Source: Sorex araneus (taxonomy: Eukaryota; Chordata; Mammalia; Eulipotyphla; Soricidae). From it: DNA of 64,000 nt. How positions within the stretch are numbered: position 1 is the stretch's first letter; the number at the start of each line of letters is the position of its first letter. The stretch covers positions 9,798,966 to 9,862,965 of the forward strand of contig NC_073302.1 in assembly GCF_027595985.1 (NCBI RefSeq). Direction: 5' to 3'. The position numbers and the translations under genes were made by a program. This document shows positions 37,526 to 48,299 of the stretch, one piece after another. The notes below the pieces were generated by a model. It saw nothing but the letters and a program-made list of their open reading frames with translations. It was not told where the DNA came from and made no database searches.

Positions 37526-37677
37526 AAAAAGGATTTTGAAATAAACTTAGGCAACACTATTTCAGAAGAGTATACATGTTTCCCTTTTCATTTATATTTC
37601 CGTTTCTTGTGGTATACATAATAAAGGAATGGTTTATATTGTTTTTCTGTAAGATATGCATCCTATTATAAGTAGTA

Positions 37678-37935
37678 CTGTCATTGTCACTGACACTGTC
37701 ATCCTATTGCTCATCAGTTTATGAGAGCGGGCACCAGTAGCCTCTCCACTGTGATATTGGATGTTACTAATTTTGGCATATCGACAATGCCATGGGTAGC
37801 TTGCCAGGCTCTGCAATGCGGGCGAGATATTCTCTGTAGCTTGCCAGGCTCTCCAAGAGGGGCAGAGGAATCAAACCCTGTCCTGCCCCGTGCAAGGCAA
37901 ACACCCTATCATCTGTGCTGTCTCTCCAACCTATT
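37678..37935 (-). mobile_element. SOR SINE (copy B, right end)
   Basis: Antisense tail 'actgtcatcctattgctcat' to head 'gtgctgtctctccaacc'. Counterpart of 19012-19262. Confidence 0.88.
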
Positions 37936-38104
37936 ACTAGTACTGAGAATCCAAAATATTTACTAAGTATTCAAAATTATTTTTAAAAGGTAGAAACTAA
38001 TATTCCCAATGAACATAGATGAAAAATTCTATTAAATAAAAATATTGTCATTCACAAAAATTGAATAAATCAGAATCTTTATAAATTATGAAGCTAATGT
38101 TAAT

Positions 38105-38230
38105 TCCCCTATTGACAAAATCATACAATGATACTACTAAGATAGATAATTATAGACCAACATCTCCAAAGACCATATGTGAAAAATTCCTCAACAAAAT
38201 CTTAACAAACAGAATAGAGCAGTGAAATTC
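38105..38230 (+). mobile_element. LINE-1 ORF2 remnant
   Basis: Reads DNYRPTSPKTICEKFLNKIL, like the NYRPISLMN...KILNKIL block of L1 RT. Short and old. The flanks 37966-38104 and 38231-38520 show nothing else. Confidence 0.5.
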
Positions 38231-38521
38231 ATATGAAACTATCATTTTTAAGGGACCATTCCCAGATGTACTTTGAGGCCTGGGCATTTCCAAAATTCTT
38301 GATTTTTGATAGGTTAAGTCCTGGATCTACCAATACGCGTTCCACCAGACTATCATGACCACATACATGTAAGGAAATGAAGCTAGTAATAATTGAAATA
38401 TAGTAGCAGGAATGCCATAATTTTTAAAATGGGAAATCTGGTTAACATGTCCAATTTTAAACTATAAAACTCATTTTAGCTGTCTCATTCCTTTAAGGAG
38501 AGGAATCTGAAAAAATAATGG

Positions 38522-38655
38522 AGGTCTACAGAGACTGTACATTGGGTAGGGTACTGGCCTTGCATGTGGCCAATCCAAGTTCAATCCCTGGTACCTGATA
38601 TGGTCCCCTGAACACTGCCAGGAGTAAGCCATGACCATAATCAGATGTGGCCTAA
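38522..38655 (+). mobile_element. SOR-related SINE
   Basis: 'cttgcatgtggccaatccaag' then 'tggtcccctgaacactgccag' and 'gtaagccatgaccataatc'. Diverged copy of the class seen at 34983. Confidence 0.75.
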
Positions 38656-38659
38656 AAAT

Positions 38660-39029
38660 CAATGAACCAAAGCAGAAAATATATAAAATTAAATAAAAAG
38701 GAATGGATTTACTTAGAGCTATTGGGAATGAAGGAGCTGATGTCAGTTTTATAGTACCATGAAGACACAATTATTCATTAACAGGCAACAGTAATGTTTC
38801 CCTTAAAATGATATGAAACTCTCTACCAAGAACTAGAGGAACAGTAAAACTACGTGCATCCTAACTGATCAGAGATATTTAATATTCTCCGTCACCAAAG
38901 TGTCCATCAATAATAATGATGATGTAAAGTACTTATCATTAACATTAACTGTTCTAGGCATATTCCAATATTTTGTAGATAAGTTTATTTAAATCATCAT
39001 GGCAGAACAACAAAATTAGTATTATATCC
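38660..39029. other. Intervening AT-rich DNA; nothing recognised
   Basis: No open frame or repeat recognised. Confidence 0.4.
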
Positions 39030-39041
39030 ATTATAATTATG

Positions 39042-40949
39042 TATCACTTGTATCACTTGTTGTCCCGTTGAGCTTCGATTTGCTCCAGCGAGTGCCAGTA
39101 ACATCTCCATTTTTCCTTGTCCTGTGCCAGTACAGCTCAATGATATCTGCTTGCTCCAGGAACAGGACGAGCCTCAAATCGTTTATTCAGGGATTGGACG
39201 AAGAAATCTGACCATCTAGTTAGTGGGCGGCCATGAGGTCTTCTGACGTCCCGTGGAATCCAGTCGGTAACAGCTCTAGTCCAGCTGTCATCTCTGATTC
39301 GCACTACATGACTGACCCATCTGATTTTTGATGCCTTGGCAAACGAGAAAGCGTCCCTGATTTTTGACCATCAACGGAGGTCAGAACACCGGATTCCTTC
39401 TCTCACTTGAGTGAGATGTGACACTCCTAGAATAGCTCTTTCAATTCCTCTTTGGGATACACTAATAGAGTTCTCATCTTGTTTGTGTAGGGCCCAGGTC
39501 TCTGGGGCATATGTTAGTGCAGGAAGAATGGTGGAATCGAAAAAATGTGCCCGGAGTTGGAGGTTCTTCATTCTCTTAACCACTTCTTCGACACTCTTGA
39601 AGACATTCCACGCTGCTCTTCCTCCTGTGTAGTTCTGGAACCAAGTCATTCCTCATGTTAATTTCTCAACCCAGGTACACATATCTGCTGCATTCAGAGA
39701 TGTTCATTACATTGAGAGCAAATGGAGATTCAGGGACTAGTTCATTTTCCATGAGCATCTTCTTGTTGAGATTCAGCTGCAATCCGACCTTTCCACACTC
39801 GTGGTCGAAGTCGGACAGCATTTGTGCCACTTGGCTAATGTTTGGTGTTATGAGAACGATGTCATCAGCGAAGCGGAGGTGGTGTAATTTTCAACCGTCT
39901 AACTTCACTCCCATTCCTTCCCATTCTAGTCATTGCATGATGTTCTCCAGGGTGGCACTGAAGAGTTTCGGTGAAATGGTATCACCCTGCCCCACCCCTC
40001 TTTTTACATCATTGATCACTTCCTTGTAGAATGGTGAGATCCTGGTGGTGAATCCACAAGCCAGCTCGAGGAGGATTTTGGTATACCGAGTTTAAACGCC
40101 CTGTTTGACTAGGGCTTCGATGACCGCTTCAGTCTCAACAGAATCGAAGGCCTTCTTTAAGTCAATGAATGTTAGACAGTGGTATCTTGAACTCTGGCGA
40201 AACTTCAATGTGTTTGGTCACTGTGTGGATATGTTCTATCCTGATTCCCCTTTGGAACCCGGCCTGCTCACATGGTTTTCCTTCATCTAGTGTTCTGCCT
40301 AATCTATTCAGGATGACACGAGTGAACAACTTGTAGATGACAGACAGCAGGCAGATTGGGCGATAGTTGCCGATGTCATGGATGTCTCCCTTCTTGTACA
40401 ACAGAACGGTCCTACTGGTTTTCCACTGAGATGGAACCTTGCATTCAGACAGGTAGCATGTGAAGAGTCAAGCCAGTGTATTGATGAGTACTGGCAGCAA
40501 ATTCTTCAGGTATTCAGGTCTGACCTTGTCTGGACCTGGTGCTGTATGCATCTTTACCAGTGAAATGGCATGTCGGATTTCAGAAGGGAGGACGTTGGGA
40601 ACCATATATCCATCCTGCAGAATTTGCTATGTGGGCAGGTGAACATGGCTGTCAAAGAGATCCGAGTAGAAGTCATGAATAATCCTCTCCATTGCCTTTC
40701 TGGAAGATGTGATAGATCCATCTATCCACTACCATCTAACCACTACTAAGTCATCACCAGGGTCCAGGCCGCTGTCCGGACACTTGGGCCGAACCTCATG
40801 CACTAGTGAAGCCCCACAAAATCAGGTAAGCAGAACTTTGCGACCTTCAACTCTAGGTTCAACGAGACCTGGAAACAAGATCCTCTGTCTGCCTCCTCCA
40901 AATTCCGGCATCTGAGGGAGGGGTCAAACCAGACACCCCACCAGACTCA
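39042..40949 (-). mobile_element. RTE-type non-LTR retrotransposon, internally deleted
   Basis: A 1.9-kb minus-strand insertion flanked by ATTATAATTATG at 39030-39041 and 40950-40961. The 5' end (40950-40740) is non-coding, joined directly to the middle of the reverse transcriptase, so EN and early RT are deleted. RT blocks: YKKGDIHDIGNYRPICLLSV (40401-40342), KPCEQAGF, FADDIV (about 39865). The C-terminal block ALTYAPETWALHKQDE is 39371-39649. The frame runs almost to the insertion's 3' end (...LEQIEAQRDNK, stop near 39059), followed by TGATACAAG repeats rather than poly(A), as RTE elements do. Several frameshifts; not functional. Closest in wording to nematode RTE-1-like proteins as I remember them. 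Confidence 0.88.
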
Positions 40950-40961
40950 ATTATAATTATG

Positions 40962-41214
40962 AGGAGCAATAAGCACAATATTCATATAAGCAAAATATCA
41001 CTCATTCATAAATTTAAAAAGTGGAAGGACAATATATACCTGACAAGAATCAGTCACCTAAACACCATGTGTAGCTTTCATACTCCTCACTAGCTAACAT
41101 GACCAGACATGCAATAAAATATTGCTTCACACCTCCAAGAGTGACCAGATTTAATACCACAGAATTTACTATGTGTTTTCAACCATTTTTAATTTCAAGT
41201 AAATAAATACGGCA
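40962..41214. other. Non-coding spacer
   Basis: AT-rich, nothing recognised. Confidence 0.4.
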
Positions 41215-41350
41215 GAGCCTGGCAAGTTACCTATGTGTTTTCAATATGCCAAAAACAGTAACAAGTCTCTCAATGAAGATGTTACTAGTGCCAGCTCATG
41301 CAAATCAATGAACAATAATTCATTGTGCTGTGACACTGTGACAGTGCTTC
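41215..41350 (+). mobile_element. SOR SINE, 5'-truncated
   Basis: Starts in the body ('ggcagagcctggcaag'), continues 'atatgccaaaaacagtaaca' and ends with the degraded RTE-like tail near 'acactgtgacagtg'. Confidence 0.75.
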
Positions 41351-41445
41351 AGTGCTAAATATCTGACACCACGTGGTTACATCTCAACTTACATGTCTCT
41401 CTTCTTAGTTGTGAAAAAACTTAGGCCTAAGAATATAATGACAGA

Positions 41446-42102
41446 CCGCCGAGATGTGATCCCGGGGGCCGCACGCATGTGCGGCCTCTCCGCAGCTGCA
41501 CAAGCGTGAATCCAGACCCAGAAAAACCTCTTTCGGCATGGGCAACTCCTCGCAAAATGTCTCCAGCCTGAGAACTAAGCCTTGGCCCCGTGCCCACCCA
41601 GGAGGGGAAAGGTATTTCTCTCTCTCTCTCGCCTCTTTCTCTCCGGGGATGAAGGGCGCGCTGTCCGCCATATTAAGACGACCACAGATGGGGTTTTCAA
41701 GCCTGCAATGATCCAATATCTAGAAGAAATCTCCCTGGACTTAGTGTTAAAGTACAGAAATTCAAAACCGCGCGGCCTCTACTGCGGCCGCGCGACCTTA
41801 TTTGTCTTCACAGTAGGTCTGAATCTAGTGGGGTACTCCTAACAACAATAGTGAGGTTTTTGTTGAAATATTGAATGTAACCAAAATAAACAGAATGTAA
41901 AATGAAAATCAGTCACAAGGTAGGGGGTGGGGGGGCGGGATGGGAGGTGTACTGTGTGGGTTGTTTTTTTTTTTTTGGTGGTGGTATATGGGCACTGGTG
42001 AAGGGATGGTTGTTTCAGCATTTTATAACTGAGACCTAAGCCTGAAAGCATTGTAATCTTCTGCACGGTGATTTAATAAAATAAAATTTTTATTTAAAAA
42101 AA
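41446..42102 (+). mobile_element. L1-mobilised chimaera: GC-rich head plus LINE-1 3' UTR
   Basis: Flanked by a 17-bp target-site duplication, AAGAATATAATGACAGA, at 41429-41445 and 42103-42119, with an A-rich tail before the right copy. 41704-42100 matches the antisense of the LINE-1 3' UTR at 19275-19720 ('caatgatccaatatctag', 'ttgttgaaatattgaatg'). 41446-41700 is an unrelated GC-rich head with a CT-rich stretch and two strong inverted repeats nearby: GGCCGCAC/GTGCGGCC at about 41468-41487 and CGCGCGGCC/GGCCGCGCG at about 41770-41796. No long coding frame. It may be a non-autonomous family, or a one-off transcript fused to an L1 end. Confidence 0.72.
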
Positions 42103-42119
42103 AAGAATATAATGACAGA

Positions 42120-42774
42120 ACTGAGATCCAGCGCGGTGCTAGGTCGACTCTAGAGTCAATATTTCTTTGGAAGTTAGATTAGAGGTTAGGATTCTTAACA
42201 TACTGGTGAGGAGGCAATCTTGATCAACATTCACATTCAAAACCAAAAGTACAGCAAGTCCTCCTCAGGGACCATGAACTTGAAGCATGAACTTGCTCAG
42301 GGGTACTGATTCTCTCAATTCATGACTGAAAAGGAGAACAGTGACCTGACCCACCTCTGAAGGCCTTGTTACTCACTGACATATGCTGACTTTTCATTTA
42401 GTGTGAAACCAAAATGAAAGAAACAGGTGATGACCAACCTAAGAACCTTGATTCAAACAGGAACTTGTGTGCGAGACAGCGAGGCGTGAACTTTGGAAAA
42501 GAGATAAGGCGGTGTCCACAAAGTGTGGGAAGGCCAGTGCAGACAGATCCTTTTAGGCCTCTACCTGTAATACTCCAGACAGTGAATAAATAACAATCTC
42601 CAGTAAAAAAATATAAATACCCTTTCCTGGGAAAAGATAATAATGCTTCCTGTTTACTTGCCGGGACCCAATGCCTGGGAACCACCAGGAATCAATGCAT
42701 GGGAACCAATATGTCAGTACAAACTGCCCTGTAACTAAGGAACAACTGCTTCTTGGAAAAATATCAAATTACCT
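42120..42774. other. Non-coding stretch
   Basis: No repeat recognised. The frame at 42398-42685 on the minus strand has no recognisable domain and is probably chance. Confidence 0.4.
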
Positions 42775-42890
42775 TTTGAAGAGTTTGATTCTCAGTATCC
42801 CATATAGTCTCCTGAGCACTGCCAGGAGTAATTCCTGAGCACAGAGCCAGGAGAGTATCCCCTGTGTATGGCCACACATGACTTAAAGAG
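42775..42890 (+). mobile_element. SOR-related SINE, 5'-truncated
   Basis: 'gtttgattctcagtatccca', 'ctgagcactgccaggagtaa', then an A-rich end. Head missing. Confidence 0.8.
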
Positions 42891-43284
42891 CAAAAAAATA
42901 AAAAAGAAAGAAAAAGAAGAACAAGAATTCCACTTTATACATCTCAGAGTCTATCAAAGAAAAAAAAAGTCCCTAAGTTCCTGGTTAAGGAAAGTAATAA
43001 AGGTAATTTTTTCTAGTCTAATCAGACCCTGGAGAACAGGGGCTGAAAGCACTGAGATGCTGCAGCCACCCGAGAAGTGTCCCATGTATCGGTGCCACCG
43101 TGGAATACTCTACATGCTGAGTTCAGCTGGAAGTAGGAATGGCTGAGTTATGCTCCAATATCTAATGTACCAATGCATTAGTTAGACGGGACTTGATGTA
43201 AGGCTTTTCCCAATGCTTTTGTTAATTGTTGACCCTAAAAATGTAAACTGACTTTTCTTAGTAGTTATAAAATGCCATTAATAG
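42891..43284. other. Diverged copy of duplication sequence
   Basis: 'ctcctggttaagg...gtaat' to 'atgctgagttc...ggctgag' resembles 16470-16660 and 33825-34005, so a degraded fourth remnant of the duplicated unit may lie here. No gene seen. Confidence 0.5.
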
Positions 43285-43440
43285 GAGTGGGAGTAATAGT
43301 ACAGTGTTTGCCTCACACACAGTTGACCTGTGTTTAATCGCTCGAAGTTTGTATAGTCCCTTGAGCTTTACAGGAGCAATCCATAAGCACATAACCAGAA
43401 GTAAATCCTGGGCATCTCCAGCTGTGACCCAAAACCAAAA
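43285..43440 (+). mobile_element. SOR-related SINE, diverged
   Basis: 'gggagtaatagtacagtgtttgcc' head, 'gagctttacaggagcaatcc' body, 'gctgtgacccaaaacc' end. Confidence 0.72.
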
Positions 43441-43658
43441 TATTGCAATGAATGATGGCATTGAGAAAAAGGAATTTTTTTTTCAGGAGAGACTAAATGA
43501 GAATTTATCAGGAAGATCAAAACCTTGTACTGCATTGATGATATAATACTTTACTTGGAAAACCCTAAAGACTCTACAAAAGAGCTCATAGAAACAATAA
43601 GTCGATATAGTAGAGTGGCAGGCTACAAAATCAACGCCCAAAAGTCCATGGCTTTCTT

Positions 43659-43899
43659 CATGTCACTGTCATCCCGTTGCTCATCGATTTGTTCGAGCGG
43701 GCACCAGTAACGTCTCTCATTGAGAGACTTATTGTTACTGTTTTTGGCATATCCAATATGCACGGGTAGCTTGCCAGGCTCTGCTGTGGGGGCTCCATAC
43801 TCTCAGTAGCTTGCCAGGCTCTCTGAGCGGAGCGAAGGAATCGAACACGAGTCGGCCACCTGAAAGGCGAAAGCCCAACCGCTGTGCTATCGCTCCAGC
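43659..43899 (-). mobile_element. SOR SINE nested in LINE-1
   Basis: Target-site duplication CCATGGCTTTCTT at 43646-43658 and 43900-43912. The minus-strand head GGGCTGGAGCGATAGCACAG is at the right end and the RTE-like tail at the left (tcactgtcatcccgttgctc). An essentially complete reference copy of this SINE. Confidence 0.93.
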
Positions 43900-45620
43900 C
43901 CATGGCTTTCTTATATACAAATAATGAGAGAGAAGAAAGAGACATTAAAAAAAAAAACAATCCCGTTCACAATAGTGTTTCAGAAAATCAAGTACCTTGG
44001 AATCAGCTTAACCAAAGACGTGAAGGACCTATACAAGGAAAATTATAAAACACTACAATTACAATTACAAAACACTACAAGGAAAATTACAAAAAACACT
44101 ATAAAAATTTAATGCAGTCCCTATCAGGATACCCATGACATTTTTCAAAGAAATAGACAAAACACTCCTGAAGTTTATATAGAACAATAAATCCCCACGA
44201 AGAGCTAAAGTAATCCTTGGAAAAAAAGAAGATGGGTAGCGTCACCTTCCCCAACTTCAAACTCTACTACAAAGCAGTAGTAATTAAAACAGCATGGTAT
44301 TGGGATAAAAACAGACCTGCAGACCAATGGAACAGAGCTGAATATCCTGTCACAGACCTCCAACTATATGGCCACTTAATCTTTGACAAAGGAGCAAGAA
44401 ATGTGGATTGGAACAAGGAAAGCCTCTTCAACAAGTGGTGCTGGGAAAACTGGATAGCTACCTGCAAAAAAATGAACTCTGATCTCTGTCTAATGCCAGG
44501 CACAAAAGTCAGATCAAAGTGGATTAAAGACCTCAATATCAGACATGAATCTATAAGGTTCATAGAAGAAAATGTAGGCAGAACTCTCTATGACATTGAA
44601 GCTAAAAGCATCTTTAGGACGAAACAGCACTGACCGTGCAAGTGGAAGCAAACATAAACAAATGGGACTATACCAAACTAAGAAGCTTCTGCACTTCAAA
44701 AGAAACAGTGACCAAAATACAGAAAGAGCCCACAGAATTGAAAAGAATATTTACCCAATACCCATCCAATAAGGGATTAATATCCAGGATATACAAGACA
44801 CTAGTATAATTGTATAAGAAAAAAACCACCAACCCCATCAAAAATGGGGAGAAGAAATAAACAGAAGTTTCCTCAAAAAAGAAATACAAATGGCCAAAAG
44901 GCACATAAAAAGATGCTCCACATTGCTAGTCATCAGGGAGATGCAAATCAAAACAACACTGAGATATCATCTCACACCACAGAGACTGGCACACATTCAA
45001 AAGAACAAAAGCAATCAGTGCTGGTGTGGATGTGGGGAAAAAGGGACGCTCCTTCACTATTGGTGGGAATGACTTCAAAAACTAGAAATTGAGCTTCCAT
45101 ATGACCCCGAAATACCAATTCTGGGAATATATCCCGATGATGCAAAAGAGCACAGTAGAAATGACATCTGTACCAAAATAGTCATTGCAGCACTGTTCAC
45201 AATAGCCAAAATATGGAAACAACCCGAGTGCCCTAAAACAGATGACTGGTTAATGAAACTTTGGCACATCTACACAATGGATTACTATGCAGCTTTTAGG
45301 AGAGATGAAGTCATGAAATTTGCTTATAAAAGCAGGAGAGTATCATGCTAAGTGAAATGAGTCAGAAAGAGAGGGACAGACATAGAGAGACTGCACTCAT
45401 GTGTGGAGTGTAGGGTAGCGTCACATGAGGCTGATACCCAAGGACGGTAGATACAAGGGCAGGGGGATTGCCCCATAGCTGGAAGACTGCTTCATGAGCA
45501 GAGGGCAGAAGGCAGATGGAATAGAGAAGGGATCATGAAGAAAATGATGGCTGGAGGAACCAGTTGGGATGGGAGATGCATGCCTAAAGTAGATAATGGA
45601 ACAAACTTGATGACCTCTCG

Positions 45621-45628
45621 GTGTGTGT

Positions 45629-45665
<37 letters not shown>
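45621..45665. repeat. (GT)n microsatellite
   Basis: GTGTGTGT with one TATG interruption, in the LINE-1 3' UTR. Confidence 0.95.
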
Positions 45666-45667
<2 letters not shown>

Positions 45668-45898
45668 GCAAGTTATAATGCCCAAAAGTAGAGAGAGAGT
45701 ATGGGAAATATTGTCTGCCTTAGAGTCAGGGGGAGGGTGGGAAAGGGGTAGTATACCTGGGATATTGGTGGTGGGGAATGTGCACAGGTGAGGGATGGGT
45801 GTTTTATCATTGTAAGATTGTAACCCAAACATGAAAACTTGTAACTATCTCACGGTGATTCAATAAATTTAAAAAATTAAAAAAAAACTTGTACTGCA

Positions 45899-46500
45899 CT
45901 TATGTTTTAAAGTTCTATAAGAAATTTGTGACTTCACTAGAAAAACAAGTAGTTTGAAATTCTTTGTTTTGAAAACTATGAACTAAATCTTCCTTTTTCT
46001 TGGTGACACAGTTATTCATGCAGAAATCTGCACCTATCAGAAAATTCTTTTTTCTATAATATTGTTTCAGAATTTCTGGGAATAATGTGTATATTTGGGT
46101 TACAAAAAAATGTATTTAAAGTCTTTAAGAAAATAATCCAGAACAGAGAAACAACAGAAATTTCCCTATTTCAGAATAACCCAAAAGGTACCATTCTAGT
46201 GCATTATAGAGTCATATCCTTCCTATTGAGGTGAAGTAAATCCAAAGAATGAGTAGGAATTGGTCAATACTCTCTTCATGGATCAATATAAGCCTCTGGA
46301 ATAAAAAAACTACAGGTCTAAACCGGAAGTGTATTACCCAGAGCAAAGGTCACACTGCTCTGTGTAGGAAAGGGTGTCTGGAACCCAGCATGGCCCTGAT
46401 CTGCTCCAGTCCTTCCAACTCACCATCCATGTGAAACTTGCCAGAAATCTGATTCAAGACTCATCTTTTTTTTGTTATTATTTTTAATTTTTTTAATCTT
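45899..46500. other. Non-coding stretch
   Basis: AT-rich, nothing recognised. Confidence 0.4.
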
Positions 46501-47359
46501 TCCATTTTCATTTCCCCCATCTCAGTTTCGGTGAAAGATTCAGAGAGTTGACTGACACAGAGCAGACACTGTCTGGCGCCACAGACAGAATGTATACACG
46601 GTCTCTACTTACTTTCACTGAACAAGCTGGTAACCCCTTTGTCCAAACCAAGGTACTGAAGAAAAGATAGAAGTGGGGGTTGGGGGACGGTGGGGGTGGA
46701 GAGAGGGAGGGTAGGGGTCTTATTCTCGGACAGTAACTGCAAACGAGCCTCGAGCACACACCCGCACCCTCACCTTCAGCTCTCAGTGCCGCTGGAGCAC
46801 TGGCACAAACAGGTCTGGAACCTTCTGAGCCTTCACTGTGGAAGAAGCCCCGCGTCTTCCTCTTCTCCGCCCTCCCGCGCTGGGCAGGAGCTGAAGTCCT
46901 CTTGGCCAATATGAAAAAACGATCAAAGTTCTGTTGTTATGCAATCTTTTGCTAAAATAGACCCTATTTTAGCGTATGTGCTACAAAAGTACACTAAAAA
47001 GGTCCATCTTGAGTCCTGTTAAAATGAAGAATTTGGGTTTTTACATACAGATTCATGTACACCCAACTTCATCTAAAAGTTCGAGGAAAACTATTGCTGT
47101 GACCGCCGCCCCCTCCCTCCCCCCGCCCCAAATTTCTCTTGGCTTCACATTCTGTCATCATAAGTGACTGTAAAATAGCTGTACTGAGGAGTGCTCTTTT
47201 TAAGTCTGGAACTGCCATGCCGCATCCGTCACTTGAGAGAAAAAGCGCGGAGGGGTCGCTACTGCCACCGGGTTCTTGCGCGGACCCCTTCAGCTCCAGC
47301 CAGGTTCCAGTCACAAGACTTGCAGTTCATTTTTCCCCACTTGGGCGCGCTAGGGGTTT

Positions 47360-47360
<1 letters not shown>
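46500..47360. other. Moderately GC-rich unique DNA of unknown role
   Basis: GC and CpG content rise between about 46690 and 46900 and again at 47100-47350. Minus-strand frames (133 and 81 codons) lack recognisable domains. A CCAAT motif occurs near 46906. It could be a retrogene or a promoter remnant; I do not recognise it. Confidence 0.35.

Positions 47361-47390
<30 letters not shown>
47360..47390. repeat. Poly(T) run
   Basis: About 30 T residues, then 'ataaaaatgacatttatttat'. It could be the poly(A) tail of a minus-strand retrocopy to its right or a slipped homopolymer. Confidence 0.9.
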
Positions 47391-47394
<4 letters not shown>

Positions 47395-47499
47395 AAATGA
47401 CATTTATTTATAAAAATGACACTAACAGAAATTTGGCAAAACGCTGGGCAATGAAAATCAATATTAGAAATGAGAACAAAATAGTCTCACATATCTTAC

Positions 47500-47780
47500 A
47501 GTGTCCATAGCTTTTTATCTAAGAAACTAAATAAATATATTCAACTCGAATTAATCACAGAAATAAAATAATGACAGAAATCAATAAAATAGAAGATTGT
47601 AAAAACAACAGAAAAAAATCAATGTAAGCAACAGTGGTTTTATAAAACAACTAATACAATTGATATACATCTATCCAGGAAAATCAAAGAAAACAGCACA
47701 TATTGCTAGTATCAGGGATTAGAGGGGTATTATGAATATGAATACAGCAAACAATTTAAGGAATAATAAGATTTTCTGAG
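47500..47780 (+). mobile_element. Possible old LINE-1 remnant
   Basis: 'gacagaaatcaataaaatag' and 'atccaggaaaatcaaag' resemble the pre-RT part of L1 ORF2. Very degraded. Confidence 0.35.
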
Positions 47781-48109
47781 CAACTTTTTGGTAATAAATT
47801 TAACAAGCAGATGAAGGGTCCAGATTCCTTGAAAGACAATCTCCTACACTTCAGTCAATAAATAAGATTTCCTCTTAGTTAATAGATCATCCTAAAGGCA
47901 TTACTCCATTATTTCAAGCCCAGAGAATGTAATTGAGAAATTCTTGTAAATGTCTCAAGAAAAGAAGGAAATTTAAGGAGCCTGAAAGCAGTTGTCTTGT
48001 ATGTGGTGGAATAATCCCTGAGCACCTCTGGGTATGGTATCTATCAAAAGAAACAAAACATATATATATATATATTTTTTTTTAAGAGAAAAAATACTCC
48101 TAACTTTGT

Positions 48110-48225
48110 GATGTGAGGGTGCATGGGTCACTCTTAAAGGTGCTGGAGGATGTAGCCCAGGGCTCCTGCATGCAGAGCATGTGCTCAGCTGTTGAGTTAT
48201 CCTTCTCTCCCAATACATGTTTTTA
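48110..48225 (-). mobile_element. SINE remnant, antisense
   Basis: Minus strand reads 'gagagaaggataactcaacag' as a head, then 'gagcacatgctctgcatgca', the layout of a tRNA-derived SINE. Diverged. Confidence 0.55.
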
Positions 48226-48299
48226 GAAAATTGAGGACACAAGCATGCTTTATAGCATACTCTATCAATTTAATATTTGTGCAATTCCTTAACTAGAGC

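Larger units (their letters stand above)
26085..37965. repeat. Segmental duplication, copy B
   Basis: Collinear with copy A from 'gaagttccagcgtctggtg' to 'agtactgagaatccaaaat'. It lacks the provirus (intact site near 27000-27015). It has its own LINE-1 ORF1 fragment at 36898-37525 and keeps a SINE plus LINE-1 segment (34983-35590) missing from copy A. Non-coding stretches 26085-27830, 28870-29785, 30749-31120 and 31785-34980 are duplicated sequence in which I see no gene. Confidence 0.85.
43535..45887 (+). mobile_element. 5'-truncated LINE-1
   Basis: Flanked by CTTGTACTGCA at 43524-43534 and 45888-45898, ending AATAAA plus A-rich tail. It carries the C-terminal half of ORF2 in broken frames (GGYKINAQKSMAF-type RT end; [20 protein letters not shown] at 44217; [14 protein letters not shown] near 45050; stop near 45411) and a 3' UTR holding a (GT)n run. 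It is interrupted by a SINE at 43659-43899. Inactive. Confidence 0.88.
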
